Shown here: in pieces, positions 1 to 11,109 of the stretch
Position numbering within the stretch: the first letter of the stretch is position 1
Layout: each line of letters opens with the position of its first letter
Assembly (NCBI GenBank): GCA_030248195.1
Contig: JASAND010022100.1
Location: 36,592-100,591 of the forward strand
DNA length: 64,000 nt
Direction of reading: 5' to 3'
Origin: Trissonchulus latispiculum
Lineage: Eukaryota; Nematoda; Enoplea; Enoplida; Ironidae
The notes under the pieces: model-generated
What the model saw: the letters and a program-made list of their open reading frames with translations, nothing else
What the model was told of the DNA's origin: nothing
Databases searched by the model: none
Program-made: the position numbers and the translations under genes

Positions 1-29
1 ATATACAATATATACAATTATTATGATCC

Positions 30-330
30 TATTATGAGAAAATGGTCGCAACTGGAATATTAGAAATCGAGAAAGAGGCGTCGGTTGAGGGAGCCGTCGG
101 GGACAAAATCCCAATAACAGGAATAACAAAGAACCCAGTTTCTTTATGGATGCAAATGGACATCGTTTTTGAGGGCGAAATCAGTCAAACCCAAGGGTTA
201 TTTTTAATAGCAGTTGAACAACTGTCTGACCCTACTTCGCAGTTGGTTCAAGCCTAGCGAATTATTCACCAAGCGGGGAGCATGGCAAATACAGCTCCTT
301 CGCAGCAACTCCCCCAAACCCCAATGAACG
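30..330 (+). pseudogene. Degenerate retroelement gag-like fragment
   Basis: The 42-257 frame ends with a short peptide around DPTSQLV. The same peptide, the same order and the same surrounding DNA (for example CCAATAACMGGAAT) occur on the minus strand at about 11,210-11,480, where they lie just downstream of a CCHC zinc knuckle. This copy is therefore a diverged plus-strand relative of that nucleocapsid region. It has stops and no zinc knuckle inside the window, and its upstream part would lie before base 1. The family assignment as LTR-retroelement gag is inference from the paralogous copy. Confidence 0.5.
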
Positions 331-683
331 TACCTAGAGCATACAAAAACACCAGGTAGGTTCATGTCAGAAAATACCCAATTTTTAGCGGGGATTTCGC
401 ACCTTTTTCGGATGAACAGGTGGTTCATGCAAATCAAGCTTATGCTGTTTTTATCCCTACGCATGCGGATATCATGGTGGGAGAAAGATATGGAAATTCT
501 CAAGGAAATTCCCGCAATTTACTTCAGTAACTGCTACTGCTTACAGCCTTAGCTGTACCAGGTTTGCAAAATATTGATATGGGCAGATTGGTAAATGTTT
601 TGACCAACGCCCGCACCCACATTTAATTCCTCGATCTCCTCAGAATATGACTGGACAGTAGCAAAATGCTTTGATGATCAACT

Positions 684-1289
684 GTGCAACCTCTACAATT
701 GCACAAGCACATTCAGTGTCACGAAAATTCCGATAAAATACTTATGCAAAGAAAGTGCCCGCGGTTACTCCTACCTAAGGAAGATCCGACTGAACCACCT
801 GCAAACTTTTTGGAGACACTACCTGAGCCGATTAGAAATGTCTACATTCGAAATTGGGAAAACATAGGACAAAATTCAAACTACTATCTATTCCGCCGGG
901 TATCTATTCTACCCGCCGGGCCGGGTATCTATTCAACCTACAACTTTCGTTTGGAAAACGCTAGGGAATCTAACCTCAAGAAGCTCCTCTACACAGTTTT
1001 CAATGCTCAATTCTACTCTATCAAAGTTAATTTCTCGTTTGGTTTCATTCTTAAAAATGTTTTGGACCATGAGTTGGCTTTCTATTATCCTTCAAATAAC
1101 AACCACTACCTAGAAGAACCTAAATTTATTGGAAATAGGGAAGACTTGGATGAACTTAATCCAGAGTTTGATAGGATGGATGTACTGGAGTGGGCCCGGC
1201 TGCAGAGTCCTACCACAAAATGGATGGTTGCAGGGGTTACCAGTATTTGTTTCTTTGTATATAGATTGACTGGGTATACTATGCACTAG
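684..1289 (+). pseudogene. 201-codon open frame, virus- or transposon-like; possible N-terminal region of a type-B DNA polymerase ORF
   Basis: An uninterrupted frame of 201 codons; the first ATG is at 744. No signal peptide is obvious. The middle and C-terminal parts (FSFGFILKNV, REDLDELN, TTKWMV) resemble, from memory, N-terminal regions of uncharacterised transposon or virus-like proteins that carry a family-B DNA polymerase further downstream. That recollection could not be checked. A clear DNA polymerase B fragment is present at 13.65-14.81 kb, so relatives of such an element exist here. There is no polymerase motif within this ORF, and after the stop at 1289 the sequence turns into TAGG-rich repeat, so the element is truncated. 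It sits directly after the gag-like fragment at 30-330, which may be chance juxtaposition. It could also be a retroelement-specific protein of unknown function. Confidence 0.4.
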
Positions 1290-1317
1290 AAAAATTATAA
1301 AAATAACAACAACATTA

Positions 1318-1475
1318 GTTGGTGATGGACCGGATTTAGGTAGGCAGATAAGTTAAGTACTTAGGATAGGATTAGATTAGGTAGGTACGTAGGTGAGTAT
1401 AGGTATGTAAGTGGTCAGGTACGCAGGAAGTAGGTAGGTAGGAAGTAGTTAGGTAGGTAGGAGTCCGGTAATGGG
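1318..1475. repeat. Degenerate TAGG/GTAGG simple repeat
   Basis: Runs of TAGGTAGGTA, GGTACGTAGG and GGAAGTAGGT show a tetranucleotide-based repeat with many interruptions. Confidence 0.7.
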
Positions 1476-2159
1476 CCGACGCCGGGTCCCAAGCCCCGGG
1501 GGAAGAACACAGAGGGACGGAGAAAAACGACTAAGTCAGGAAACATGACCTTGAAAAAACCCGCAAGGGACATCAAAAAATTAAAAGGGTGGAGCCTCCA
1601 GGGACGACAGGTGGTTGGAGCAAGAATTGAAAACTCGAAACCCCAGGGGACAATTTATTTAAAATGACCTTGACGGATTCCCAAGGGGGGACGCGCCCAC
1701 GGACTTTGCAATAAACTTTTCCCTCCCGGAGTGCGGCTCGAAACGTGCACACTATACTACTAACGTATGATGTGCCCGAACCTGAAAGATTTCGTCGAGC
1801 ATTCTTCGGCTATGCTGTTGTCTAACGACAGCCATGGAATCTATGCAAACTTTCTGTACATTCCAATTTTTGTACATACATAACAAACAAATGTGGCACT
1901 AAGCTATAGCTAAGCTATATATGTAATTCAGTCATTTTCTTTATAGCTTTGTTAGCTTCTGAATTTGTGTTTCGAAGCATTCACAAAACATACCAGGCAT
2001 GTACTCTTAATACCAGGATGAGCGCAATTTGTTAGCAAATATTTTAGTGTCTAACAAAGCAGTTGCATTTATTGAAATCCAACTCCTTCCCACTCAAACC
2101 TATTCATATTAACATACCTTCTGCGCCATATTGGAATAAATTCCACCATTGCCCGCGCT
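1476..2159. other. No gene seen; GC-richer block then AT-rich flank of gene 1
   Basis: 1,480-1,740 is richer in G and C than its surroundings and contains an AATAAA near 1,710. It could be a decayed retroelement end, but no terminal repeats were found. The rest is AT-rich sequence without an open frame or splice pattern. Confidence 0.4.
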
Positions 2160-2232
2160 CACTAAAACATATAAAAGACAAGAAAATTTAGCCAGTGTAT
2201 CCACTCCAACGTATCCAGATTTTCTTATTCGA
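2160..2232 (+). promoter_or_regulatory. TATA promoter and 5'UTR exon of gene 1
   Basis: CATATAAAAG (2168-2177) is followed by CCACTCC (2201-2207) as the likely start region and by CGA|GTAAGTTA, with the donor GT at 2233-2234. The same four blocks with nearly the same spacing (CATATAAAAG, CCACTC, AGATT, CGAGTAAGTTA) occur on the minus strand at 19,405-19,482 upstream of gene A. Conservation between the two loci is the main evidence that this is a real promoter plus non-coding first exon. Confidence 0.65.
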
Positions 2233-2720
2233 GTAAGTTATCCTATTTTACAACCTAATATAACGTATTGGATTGATGTGTAGCGTGTAGTATTCAAGCA
2301 TGCAATGTTCTTATTCGCCAAACATCAGGTTGTAATGTTCCAATTAGAAGTTGTATCTGCAGCAGCTCCACACAAGGCAGAATACCCCCACAAGTCGTAA
2401 CCAAGCAAGGGAGGAAGATTGGAAATCTGAAACTAGCTAAATTGTAAAGTTAAATTATACTTAATCTGATCCTCCTCTGGCGACTAATAAACAACCAACG
2501 CACAACGGAGGCTTAAAATATTGTTAATCATCCACTGCCATTTTACTGGGAGTTAGTCAAACTGAAATTTTAATACTTAATATCTTCTTCACAATCTTTA
2601 CGTTTGAGATCAGGAGGGTTAAAGAGCAGACATTTAAACATAAAATTTATAAGAATTTTGTGTTTTGGTAAGTTGGTTGTATTGGGATTAATAGTGAGAC
2701 TATTGTGTTGTAGGTTATTG

Positions 2721-5700
2721 ATGCAAGTTGAAGACATGTATTTCAAGCATCTAACGATTTTATTGCTAGTTATTCTTACAATAGCTGTTCATACTCAAGG
2801 TAAGAGGACAAGACTACACGATTAAGCTAGACATTAGCCTAATGAAGAACATAATATGTAAGAAATCAACCATGCACTCTAGATGTTAATAGGGCACGCA
2901 TATAGGACTGTAAAAAGACAAAACTGCAACGCACGCCAACGCTGTCTTCTGCTGATAAAACACATATACCTACTGATGCAAAGTCTATGAATATATGTCT
3001 TTAATGGCTAGCTATGACGATTCGGCTCCGTAAATCTTATAGAAGATGTAAATTTGATTGGATACAGCAGTTTCAAATATCCGTCAAAATGTTTGTTTCA
3101 AAATGTTTCAAATAAGAATCAAGATAACCAAGTATTTGCAAATCAGGAGAGACTGAATATGGTCTCTGAAATATACAACTGATGGAAACAGGAAACTAAC
3201 GTTTAGATATAAAGTGGTTTGTTTTCAAGTATTTCTGCTGTTGCTTTCATGTTTTGGTAAGATGACTTCATTTGACAAACATGGCTTAAAAGCTGATCAA
3301 AGTTTTATGCTTTTACAGCTTCACTTTTTTTATTTAATTTGTGGATATATCTTCAAACTTCAAGTTTCTGTAAGTTTTCTGACCAAAACTGTGACTTATG
3401 CTTTTTGTCTTTACGAGAAGTGTAAACGTATCCGCATCCTGGTTGCTGAGCAAAAGCGGCATCATGCTTTGGCAAATGTGCCTCCAGACGCAGAAAAACA
3501 CTAGATGAATGTTTTATGTCTGCATCTAAGGGAATTGATCATCAAAGTTTCGCCAAAAATTTAAAATTTTTTAGCTAACGAAACGAAAGTTTTAATTCTG
3601 GCGCAAGCTATAAGGCTGTCATTAATTTATACCCTTCAGATTTATTAATAAACTTTTGAGCTTTGAGAACAGCCAAATTTGAGTGTTGTGCAAAGCTGAA
3701 ATTGGCAGTTACAACTTTAACTAAATATTTTGAAACCAACAGCAAAATTGAAGCTCCACAGATCATCGTTTCTCACAAGTCAAGACTTACGATGCCAACT
3801 GAAATTGGTTGGCACTCACAAACTTTCAAATTTTTCTGCCACAGAAATCTGAACTTTAGTGAAGTTGCCGTTTTTATTTTACAAATATAACAAATAGAAC
3901 CACAGCAATCAACAAAATGTCAGAATATCTGTTTGCGCACTGTGTCAATTTTCAGTACAATTCTTTCGATTAAAAACACCCAGTTGGGTGCTGTGTTAAA
4001 ATATAGTGGTCTGACAACCACAAGCTAAAACAATACATCGTAATATCAAACCTTTTATATTAATCGAAAGCTATAATTGTGCGGAACTTTGACCACATAC
4101 TGTAATATAGTGTAAGCGAAAATCGGTTTGATAGAAATACATTAATATTTCCGTACTAACCACAATTATTTTGATTATCATCGTAGATGTGAGCATGCAT
4201 AATATAAATGATCATACACAATGACTCAAAAAGGAAAACACAGCCATTTGAGTTAAAATAACCAACAATTTTCAGCATGTTTCATGTTCGCCGCTTTGCA
4301 GTTTTTCGTCAGGTATACACACTGGAAATTGATTTGTACTCACACAATATCAAATGCTCTAGGGGTTTCAAATAATTTCTGACTGAATTACTGTAGATTA
4401 AATTAAATTAAGTTAAATTAAACTAAATTAAATTATGTTAAGATTCGTCACACGAGGTATGAGCTAGTTCATAGTCCAGAGTTTGGTTTCGGAAAATCGG
4501 TACATTTTGAAACTAATATCATTCCTTCGCTTATACATGTTACGTACCCTATGAGATTTTGTACCGTATAATACGGTACGGCAATTTTCGTACCGTGCTA
4601 AACAGTACGTACCGTGTAATACTGTACATCTTTTTTTCTGTACTGTATTAAGCGGAACGTCTCGTATTATAATGTACGATTAGTTTTTGTTCCGTATTAT
4701 CAAGGAACTGAATACTGCCTTTTAAATAATATTAAATAAAGCAAATAATACAAATTTTGCAATTTTGCTACAAAAATAGCGTCTCAAGATGTCGTTTCCG
4801 ACAAAACCGTATTTTTGCACTAAAAATTAACTCTCTTCTGTGCATACTGAATCCAAAGCGCTGTTGCGGGACGGTTGCATTTGGAGAAAGCCCCAAGCTA
4901 TGGATTTTAAAAAACGTTTTGCAAAAACTTTCGGAAATATCTATCGTATATTTATCGAAATAAAATATTCATAGAATTATAAATTATTCAACTGCCACAA
5001 TGTGCATGACTAAAACATTCTTATTTCTATGGGCAGCCTTTCTATGCCACTCGGATCTTCTAATTCTATTAATTCTATTAAATATTCTGAACATAAAAAG
5101 TGAAAATATTTGAACTTAACATTTGAAAGTCTACGTTTTTACACAAAAATAACGAAAATACAAACAAAGAAACAATTATTAAGTTATAAAACATTTTTAA
5201 TTTTATAAGTGCTTAGATTTGAATGACATTCAAATATTTTCAGACCGTTTTGTCGGAAGCGAAATCTTGAGACAATATTTTTGAAGCAACACTGAAAAAT
5301 TTGTATCATTTGTTTTATTTAATAGTATTTAACAACAGTATACAGTTCTTTGCCAATACGGTACAAAAATTAAATCACCTGCGAGCTATGTCGATTTTGA
5401 ACAGCCGCCAAGCCGTCAGCGATGAGAACAATACGCTATATTTACGACACTCATAAAATTAAAAATTTTTAAAACTATAACATTTATTTGTTTGTTTATT
5501 TGTATTTTTGTTATTTTTGTTTAAAAACGTTGACTTTCAAAAGTTAAGTTCAAGCATTTTCACTTTTTATGTTCAGAATATTTAATAGAATTAGAAGTTC
5601 AGAGTTTTATGTGGCATAGAAATAAGAATTGCAAGAGCAAAAATCGTTTTAGTCTTGCAGATCAGATTCTGTTCTTTGCCAATACGGTAGAAAGACCAAA

Positions 5701-6061
5701 GTACAATTTAATACGGGACGTACGGTTTAATACGGTACAGAAAAAGTTGTACCGTATAACACGGTACGTACCGTTTAATACAGTACGAAAATTGCCGTAC
5801 CGTATTACACGGTACAAAATCTCATACGTACGTAACATGTACATCGCATTTCTTTGCGCAGGTGGTATAGTTGATTCTGTTGCTGCTGCTGGAGGTTCTG
5901 TCGGTGGTGGGGGATCCATCGGCGATAAATTAAGTGGCGGTGGTTCTGTCGGTGGTGGAGGATCCATCGGCGATAAATTAAGTGGCGGCGGTTCTGTCGG
6001 TGGTGGTGGATCCGCGGGCGATGTAATAAGTGACGATGGTTCTGCTGGTAAAGATAAATGA
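2721..6061 (+). CDS. Gene 1: small secreted glycine-rich protein (two coding exons)
   Basis: Coding exons are 2714-2799 (acceptor TTGTAG before 2714, ATG 2721 or 2736, donor G|GTAAGA) and 5862-6061 (acceptor TTTGCGCAG). The first ends in phase 1 and the second resumes in the matching phase, giving about 87-92 residues and a TGA. The first exon encodes a signal peptide (hydrophobic core ILLLVILTIAV, then HTQ). The second encodes GIVDSVAAAGG and 3.4 copies of a 16-residue unit (SVGGGGSIGDKLSGGG), ending GSAGKDK. The start at 2736 is preferred because it aligns with gene A (MYF versus MHF). Expected role: a secreted small structural or interacting protein; function unknown. The 3-kb intron is largely a foldback element, and further micro-exons may hide in it. 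The paralogous promoter, UTR exon and signal exon at gene A support the model. Confidence 0.6.
2801..4530. other. Intron of gene 1, 5' part; no exon recognised
   Basis: AT-rich sequence with short open frames only. A hydrophobic frame at 3214-3256 ends before GTAAGA but lacks an ATG and is not phase-symmetric, so it is not called. A short ATTAAATTA-type tandem tract lies at 4396-4436. Confidence 0.4.
4534..5841. mobile_element. Foldback element with TACCGTATAATACGGTAC arms
   Basis: The left end TACATGTTACGTAC (4534) is repeated inverted as GTACGTAACATGTA ending at 5841. Several internal blocks are also inverted relative to each other: the GCAATTTTCG region, the TGTCGGAAGCG/CGTTTCCGACA region, and TTAACTTTTGAAAG-type segments at about 5,110 and 5,540. 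The arms contain repeated palindromic TACCGTATAATACGGTAC motifs. The element ends about 20 bp before the acceptor of the gene 1 terminal exon. Confidence 0.75.
5894..6044 (+). repeat. 48-bp coding tandem repeat (3.4 units)
   Basis: Units begin at 5894, 5942, 5990 and 6038 with GGTTCTG; each full unit contains GGATCC. The period is exactly 16 codons, so copy-number change keeps the gene 1 frame open. Confidence 0.9.
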
Positions 6062-6597
6062 ACAGTAGGGTTGAAAAAGGTGCGACAACTGAAGCTTGAA
6101 ATTGATAGGAATTGTAATAGTCTAAAGAACAAATATTGACAACTGTATACTTGTTTCTATAACCTATAACAATAGCAAAATTATATATGAAGTAAAACTA
6201 ATGTGTTTGCAATGGAAAATTGACTACAGTAGAATTTCCAATTATAGCTGTTTCATTTTTCTTTTTCTTCTTGCAAGATCAAGAAAGTAAGTTGCGGTCC
6301 ACAAATCGCCAGAAAACGTCGGAACCTGACGCATGATTCAAACACGCAGCCACGTTAACCTACTGAGCCAGTTCGTATATAACTGGGCAGAAGTTTGCGC
6401 GGACGGTGCGTGGAAATCCGGTGCGTTTTCTGCAAACTGGGTACTCTATGTTTTTATGCGTAATTTGAGACCACAACCTGTCCTTTGAGCGCCTTGGTCG
6501 CGGTGCACGGGCAGAACCCATACCCCTGGTCCCTCCGGGTTATGTCGACGAATGGAGCTCCCAATTGGAGGGCCGACTTTGGGTTGGTGTTTTGCTT

Positions 6598-6840
6598 ACG
6601 ACCATACTTCCCCTCCTAATTTGTCCCTACCCTACCCGAGAAGTGCAGTCAGGTTTTTTCTCTGCTGAGTTTGGTAAGCCAGTGTACTGGGCTCGAATTC
6701 TGCTCCTCGCTGGTGACATCGAAGAGAATACAGGCCCGGTCAGGAAAATCCCAGTCAAATGGCCGTTCCAGGTCTGCACGAAAAATGCAAGGATGAACTG
6801 TGCGCAATGCACTCAGTGTCTTGGATAGGTGCATTTTAGG
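6598..6840 (+). pseudogene. LINE ORF start with 2A-like peptide and Cys-rich finger
   Basis: The frame reads LLLAGDIEENTGP (GDIEENTGP at 6712-6738) and then a Cys-rich segment (VCTKNARMNCAQC) at about 6772-6810. The 2A consensus is D(V/I)ExNPGP; here the first Pro of NPGP is Thr. 2A peptides cause ribosome skipping between the last Gly and Pro and are known at the N terminus of trypanosome Ingi/L1Tc and several animal LINEs. The Cys-rich segment is a PHD- or knuckle-like finger typical of the same region. A TAG at 6826 interrupts the frame. Confidence 0.75.
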
Positions 6841-7214
6841 CCATGCTCTGGTCTCCGGTCTTTAGCCTCATATTCTTCCAACGGGGTTTGTTCAGCCAGT
6901 TCTCAACTAGCCCCCTCCACAACCCCCTTCTCCATCAACTACTGAGACGCGTGTCCGTAAACCTCCAGTTCCCCCCACCCATCCCAACCGTCCTCCCACA
7001 TCAGCTACCATCGGCGGGCACGACAAACTACAGTCCTCCTCTTCCATCCACAACTGCTGTCGCCCTCTGTATAACGGACTCTAACTCAACCCGTCCCCAG
7101 GCTCTGCTGTCAGGGACAGCAGCACCCACATGCAGCAACAGTCCAGCTCCAACAGCCGCCAACACAACATTACAGAACAGGACTAAAGCTCTGACCGGAG
7201 CCAGAAAAGCTTGA

Positions 7215-7927
7215 CCGTCCTCCAGTGGAACGCAGGAGGAATAAACAGGAAGTCCGTGTAGCTAGCTCATGGTCTACTGCGTGAACGGGTAGATGTGGGA
7301 ATGATACAAGAAACTCAACTGAAGACAATCTCCATACCTCCCAAGCTCACTGGATATTCGGTGGAAATTATGAACAGGAGAACAGGCAGAGCGCATGGAC
7401 AGGTGAAAGGAGGAAGTGTGCTCACACTCATCAGAAACGGTCTCAGCTACTCGAGGATAAATGCACCTCTGGTGCGTGCAACCGACCATTTAGCTGACGC
7501 GCTTACCATCAAGTTCCACCTTGGTCAGCAATCTCTCACGCTGGTCAACGTCTATGTGCCACCAATCCAGAGACAGAATGAAGAAACCAGAATTCACCGT
7601 TTTGATCTGCACAGTCACCCGGTGGGCCCTAACGTAACGATTTTAGGTGACTTCAACGCACATTCACCGGTCTGGGAACCGAACCGGCCAGGAGATGACG
7701 TTGGAGAATTGATCGAAGACTTTATGGTCTTATCGGACATGATGGTTCTCAACAGTGGGGAAGTCACGAGATCGCCAGTAACTGCAGCGGAGCGTGGCAC
7801 GTCTACGGATTTGACCATTTACCGCAGCCAAGGTGAATTGCCTCTCCTAGAAGCCGCTGCAAAATATGCTGTCAGATTATCTGCCACTGTTAATCCAGCT
7901 GAAGATCCTACCCAAACGAACGGATGA
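7215..7927 (+). pseudogene. AP endonuclease domain of the LINE
   Basis: Motifs in order: LQWNAGGI (about 7229-7252), IQET (about 7301), VNVYVPP (about 7545), GDFNAHSPVWEP (about 7648) and STDLTI (about 7801). These are the metal- and catalytic-site blocks of exonuclease-endonuclease-phosphatase domains used for target-primed reverse transcription. The first block is separated from the rest by a frameshift near 7260. The terminal catalytic SDH block is degraded: only STDL remains. It lies downstream of the 2A motif in one element. Confidence 0.85.
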
Positions 7928-8469
7928 TGCTCCGCGCTATATGCTCCGATAAACCGCGCTCCGAGGTCCTGCTGCAGAAAAGCGGTCTGTAGTGCATATC
8001 AGGAACAATCAACAGATGCCTACAGAGCTCCCCTGCCATGCCTCAGTTGGCGTCCACAGATCGGTAAAATGGTTCATCAGATGCATCATCTCTGCAGCCA
8101 AACGAGCAGTCCCCAAAGAAAGGTTAATCAGCCGGTACCTTGGTGGTGTCCGGAGGCAGAACAAACAATCCGAAAATGCAAAGAAAATCTCCTTGCGACA
8201 AGATGAATCGAAGATCAGCGGACAGCCTGGATTCAGGCTAAAAGGAAAGCTCTGGATCTGATAAACAGGCTGAAGTAGGAATCTTGGCAAAGATTTGCAG
8301 ACAAACTCAGTGTCAGAACAGATCCTATACAGGTTTGGTCTGTATATAATTCACTCAATCGATGGCAAGAAAGGAACTCAATCCAGTGCTGCTATTGAAG
8401 AGAATGAAAGAACCATCAGCAGTAGCAACCGAGGACGGAGGCCTTTTCATTTTGGCCAGGGTATGTACT

Positions 8470-8770
8470 GACTCGTTGTCCCTTTCCGGTAATCTCAAAG
8501 CTGGCTGCCAATCCGCGAGTAACCCGACGGCCATTATGGAAGCTGCTGGCAGACCTGACGAAATTGGGGTCAGTGGATCTCACGGTTCAGTGGACGCCCA
8601 GTCACATCGATCCTGCTGGCAACGAAGCAGCTGACACTGCTGCTAAATTTGGAACTGAAATAGAACAGGAAAAAGTGGAGTTGGACTACACCACAGCCAA
8701 AACCGCCGCTAAAAGATATATCCGTGAAGAGTGTATGTGGCTTTGGAAGGGCGACGATACAAATGGATGA
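8470..8770 (+). pseudogene. RNase H domain remnant of the LINE
   Basis: WTPSHIDPAGNEAADTAAK (from about 8591) is the C-terminal block of LINE RNase H: the His, Asn, Glu and Asp of the H-x-G-I-x-GNExAD motif are recognisable, with DPA in place of the usual GI. The preceding segment (8480-8560) is in another frame. After it comes LDYTTAKTAAKRY, a typical linker, then decayed Cys-rich sequence. Confidence 0.8.
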
Positions 8771-9405
8771 TTTGACAGGAAAAAATCTGTTTCGCTGGAA
8801 CTAAAATCTCAGCAGGAAGAAGCGGGTGACTGACTTTCTCACAACAGAGATGTAATGGTCACTCCCTCCTGCTCGCCAAGCAGAGGCACAGGATGCGTAT
8901 CTTTCCGTCCCCCGCCAATTACTCCACTGTCGTGCACCAGACGACTGCACTCGGGTTCCGGCCCAGGCTTGACGTCATTTCGAGGTGTCCGTTAGGGTCC
9001 TGGCCTATCTCGGGTTGTGGGCCGAATTTAGTTGGTCCAAGCGCATTGAGCCTGCTCACGACGGTCCTGGAAGATGAAGACGAGAACCACAAACTTTTAT
9101 TTGAAAAAATAACATGTTGATAGGATACTGTCTACTTACAGCACGCTGTAGTCATTTAATTATTTAACATAAAAATATGCAAATTGATTATGCTTAAGTC
9201 GAAATTAGCCCCGGGGGGGGGTCTGGGGAGCTCCAGAAGTTGAAGAATTCTTGCAGTTAAGACTCCTTCTAGGAATTAATTTAGAACATTTACGAGATCA
9301 ATTGATGAGGTAAGGTATGTTCCGTTTTGGACAATTTTATATTCCAGTATTCCCTGAATGTATGCGCTTACGGCCACTATTGTATATATGTATATATAAT
9401 ATATA

Positions 9406-9469
9406 TTGAAAATAAGCATAATGTATATATATGTATATGTATATGTATATGCATATGTATGTATATAGC

Positions 9470-9557
<88 letters not shown>

Positions 9558-9567
9558 TTATTTTCAA
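9406..9567. repeat. (TA)n microsatellite bracketed by inverted arms
   Basis: About 80 bp of pure TA (9474-9554) is flanked by TTGAAAATAAGCATA (9406-9420) and its exact reverse complement (9553-9567). The whole stretch can form one long hairpin. ORFs called across it are artefacts. Confidence 0.9.
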
Positions 9568-9920
9568 TTGCTACAGCCCGATTCATACTTTTTGTGCTTT
9601 TGCGCTTCGTGTTTGTGTCCTTTCCTTTGAGTGCTTTATCCTTAAAGGATGAGTAATACTCACAAGGACGCGTTTTGGACAAAAAGCATGCATATTTATT
9701 TTGAAACGTATATAATTTCATTTAATTTCATTTCCAAGTGGCAGCGTTCCTTTAAATAATGAAGGCTATAGCAACAATATGCGTTCAACTATGCCCAGAT
9801 GAAAGCAAACACAAGTAAAAACTTAAAATTATGGTAAAAGTGAATACAAATTTGATTCGTCAGGTCAACATTTTGAAAATACTGGCGTAGATAACCGAAA
9901 TCCGGCAATACGAATTCGGT
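9568..9920. other. No gene seen
   Basis: AT-rich sequence with no open frame of note on either strand and no recognisable repeat. Confidence 0.5.
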
Positions 9921-10118
9921 GCATCAGTAGGCCGAATCCGATGCGTCAGTAGGCTGAATCCGGTGCGTCAGTAGGCCAAATGCGATGCGTCAGTAGGCCA
10001 ACTCTGGTGTGCTGTTAGATCAAATCTGGTACGTGGTTAGGCCAAATCTGTTGCGTCGGAAAGCCAATTTCGTCGAGTCGGTAGGCCTTATCCGGTGCCT
10101 CAGATGTGTGCAGACATG
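9921..10118. repeat. 22-bp minisatellite, nine units
   Basis: Units start at 9921, 9943, 9965, 9987, 10009, 10031, 10053, 10075 and 10097, close to GCGTCAGTAGGCCAAATCCG. The period stays exactly 22 bp while the sequence diverges toward the 3' end. Confidence 0.9.
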
Positions 10119-11105
10119 TCAAAACTGTTTGGAAACCAATGCGTAAATAAGTCCAATTTGGCTCCGCGTCCAATTCTTCCAGAAAATCATATAGGTATCA
10201 TCACCAACCACCCCGCCCCCGTCCAGTCCCCATTGTCCAGGTGTGAGCCAGTTGCATTGAATAAATGATGCCCAAGTGTTGAACGTGGTGATAGAATTCA
10301 CATGCTGCAACCAGGCCTTCTTTCTGAGCATTCTCCCGTGCAGTATGCAAACGTACACATAACTTAAGTGGTTTTTAGATTTGTTTAGATTTAGTTTTGA
10401 AATATTTTCTAATTCCATTTATCCAGCATTGACTTTCTGATACTGCCTGAACAAACAACAACCTTTTAATGTCGTACTTCCTTTACGTTCAGTCCATTTT
10501 GGAAAGTTATAGCTGACTTAATGTTGAGTGTTATGAATTGAGCCACGTATCAGTTTGAAGATCGACATCATCTGTGATGTTTGGTATCACTGAAACGTCC
10601 CTATTTGCTGATATTAATTCTAAAATAGGCTTGCATTCAGAAAAGTTAGAACTAATTGCTGGAAGAAGTGACCAAGATTAGTATTCACTTATTGAAAGTA
10701 AACATTAAAATAGCATGAAGCATTATTCGGTAATTATTCTGACAATTTGCATTCCATTGGAAATGTAGAAAAACCCCTTCCAACGTTCTATTCTGATATT
10801 TACCGGAATTTACAGGAAAAAGTGGAATCAACGGCTGAGCTAAAACGTTCTGTACATTTTGCTGATGATTCTGCTGTACACTATGGCCATTCTGAGGAGA
10901 TCGAGGAAAACTGGATGGGGAGTTTGGGGCTATTTAAAGCCTGTACCAAAGTACGTATATCCAAAATTTGCACTTCCGATGCAACAAATTTCGGGGAGAT
11001 TCTGGGAAATTTTGAGATCTAGTACCCCGAGTAACATCCGCATGCATAGGTGTAAAAATCGTACAAATCTGATCAGCATTTAAAACCTTTTCCTCCCGAA
11101 AAAGT
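10119..11105. other. No convincing gene; one open frame at 10747-11022
   Basis: A 91-codon frame at 10747-11022 contains HFADDSAVHYG, which looks superficially like a reverse-transcriptase FADD box, but no flanking RT motifs were found and there is no ATG at its start. Elsewhere nothing is recognisable. Confidence 0.3.
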
Positions 11106-11109
11106 TTGG

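Larger units (their letters stand above)
6300..9120 (+). mobile_element. LINE of the I/Ingi-like group with 2A motif, APE and RNase H; RT deleted
   Basis: In order: a GC-richer 5' segment; an ORF with a 2A-like motif and a Cys-rich finger (6565-6840); an AP endonuclease (7215-7927); a short decayed stretch; and an RNase H domain (8470-8770) with a decayed Cys-rich tail to about 8,960. This order matches Ingi/Vingi/I-type LINEs. Frameshifts and stops occur throughout, and almost all of the reverse transcriptase expected between APE and RNase H is missing, leaving only about 500 bp of unrecognised sequence. It is a dead copy. The 5' boundary is approximate and no target duplication was found. 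Confidence 0.8.

Noticed and set aside
5609..6061. Single 150-codon ORF including the glycine repeat
   Set aside because: The first half translates a foldback-transposon arm, with an acceptor at the point where the protein-like sequence starts; the spliced gene 1 model fits better.
9327..9721. ORFs of 70-114 codons on both strands
   Set aside because: They are translations of the TA microsatellite (alternating Ile-Tyr).
10860..10890. Reverse transcriptase FADD box (HFADDSAVHYG)
   Set aside because: No other RT blocks before or after, and no ATG or element structure; treated as a chance match.
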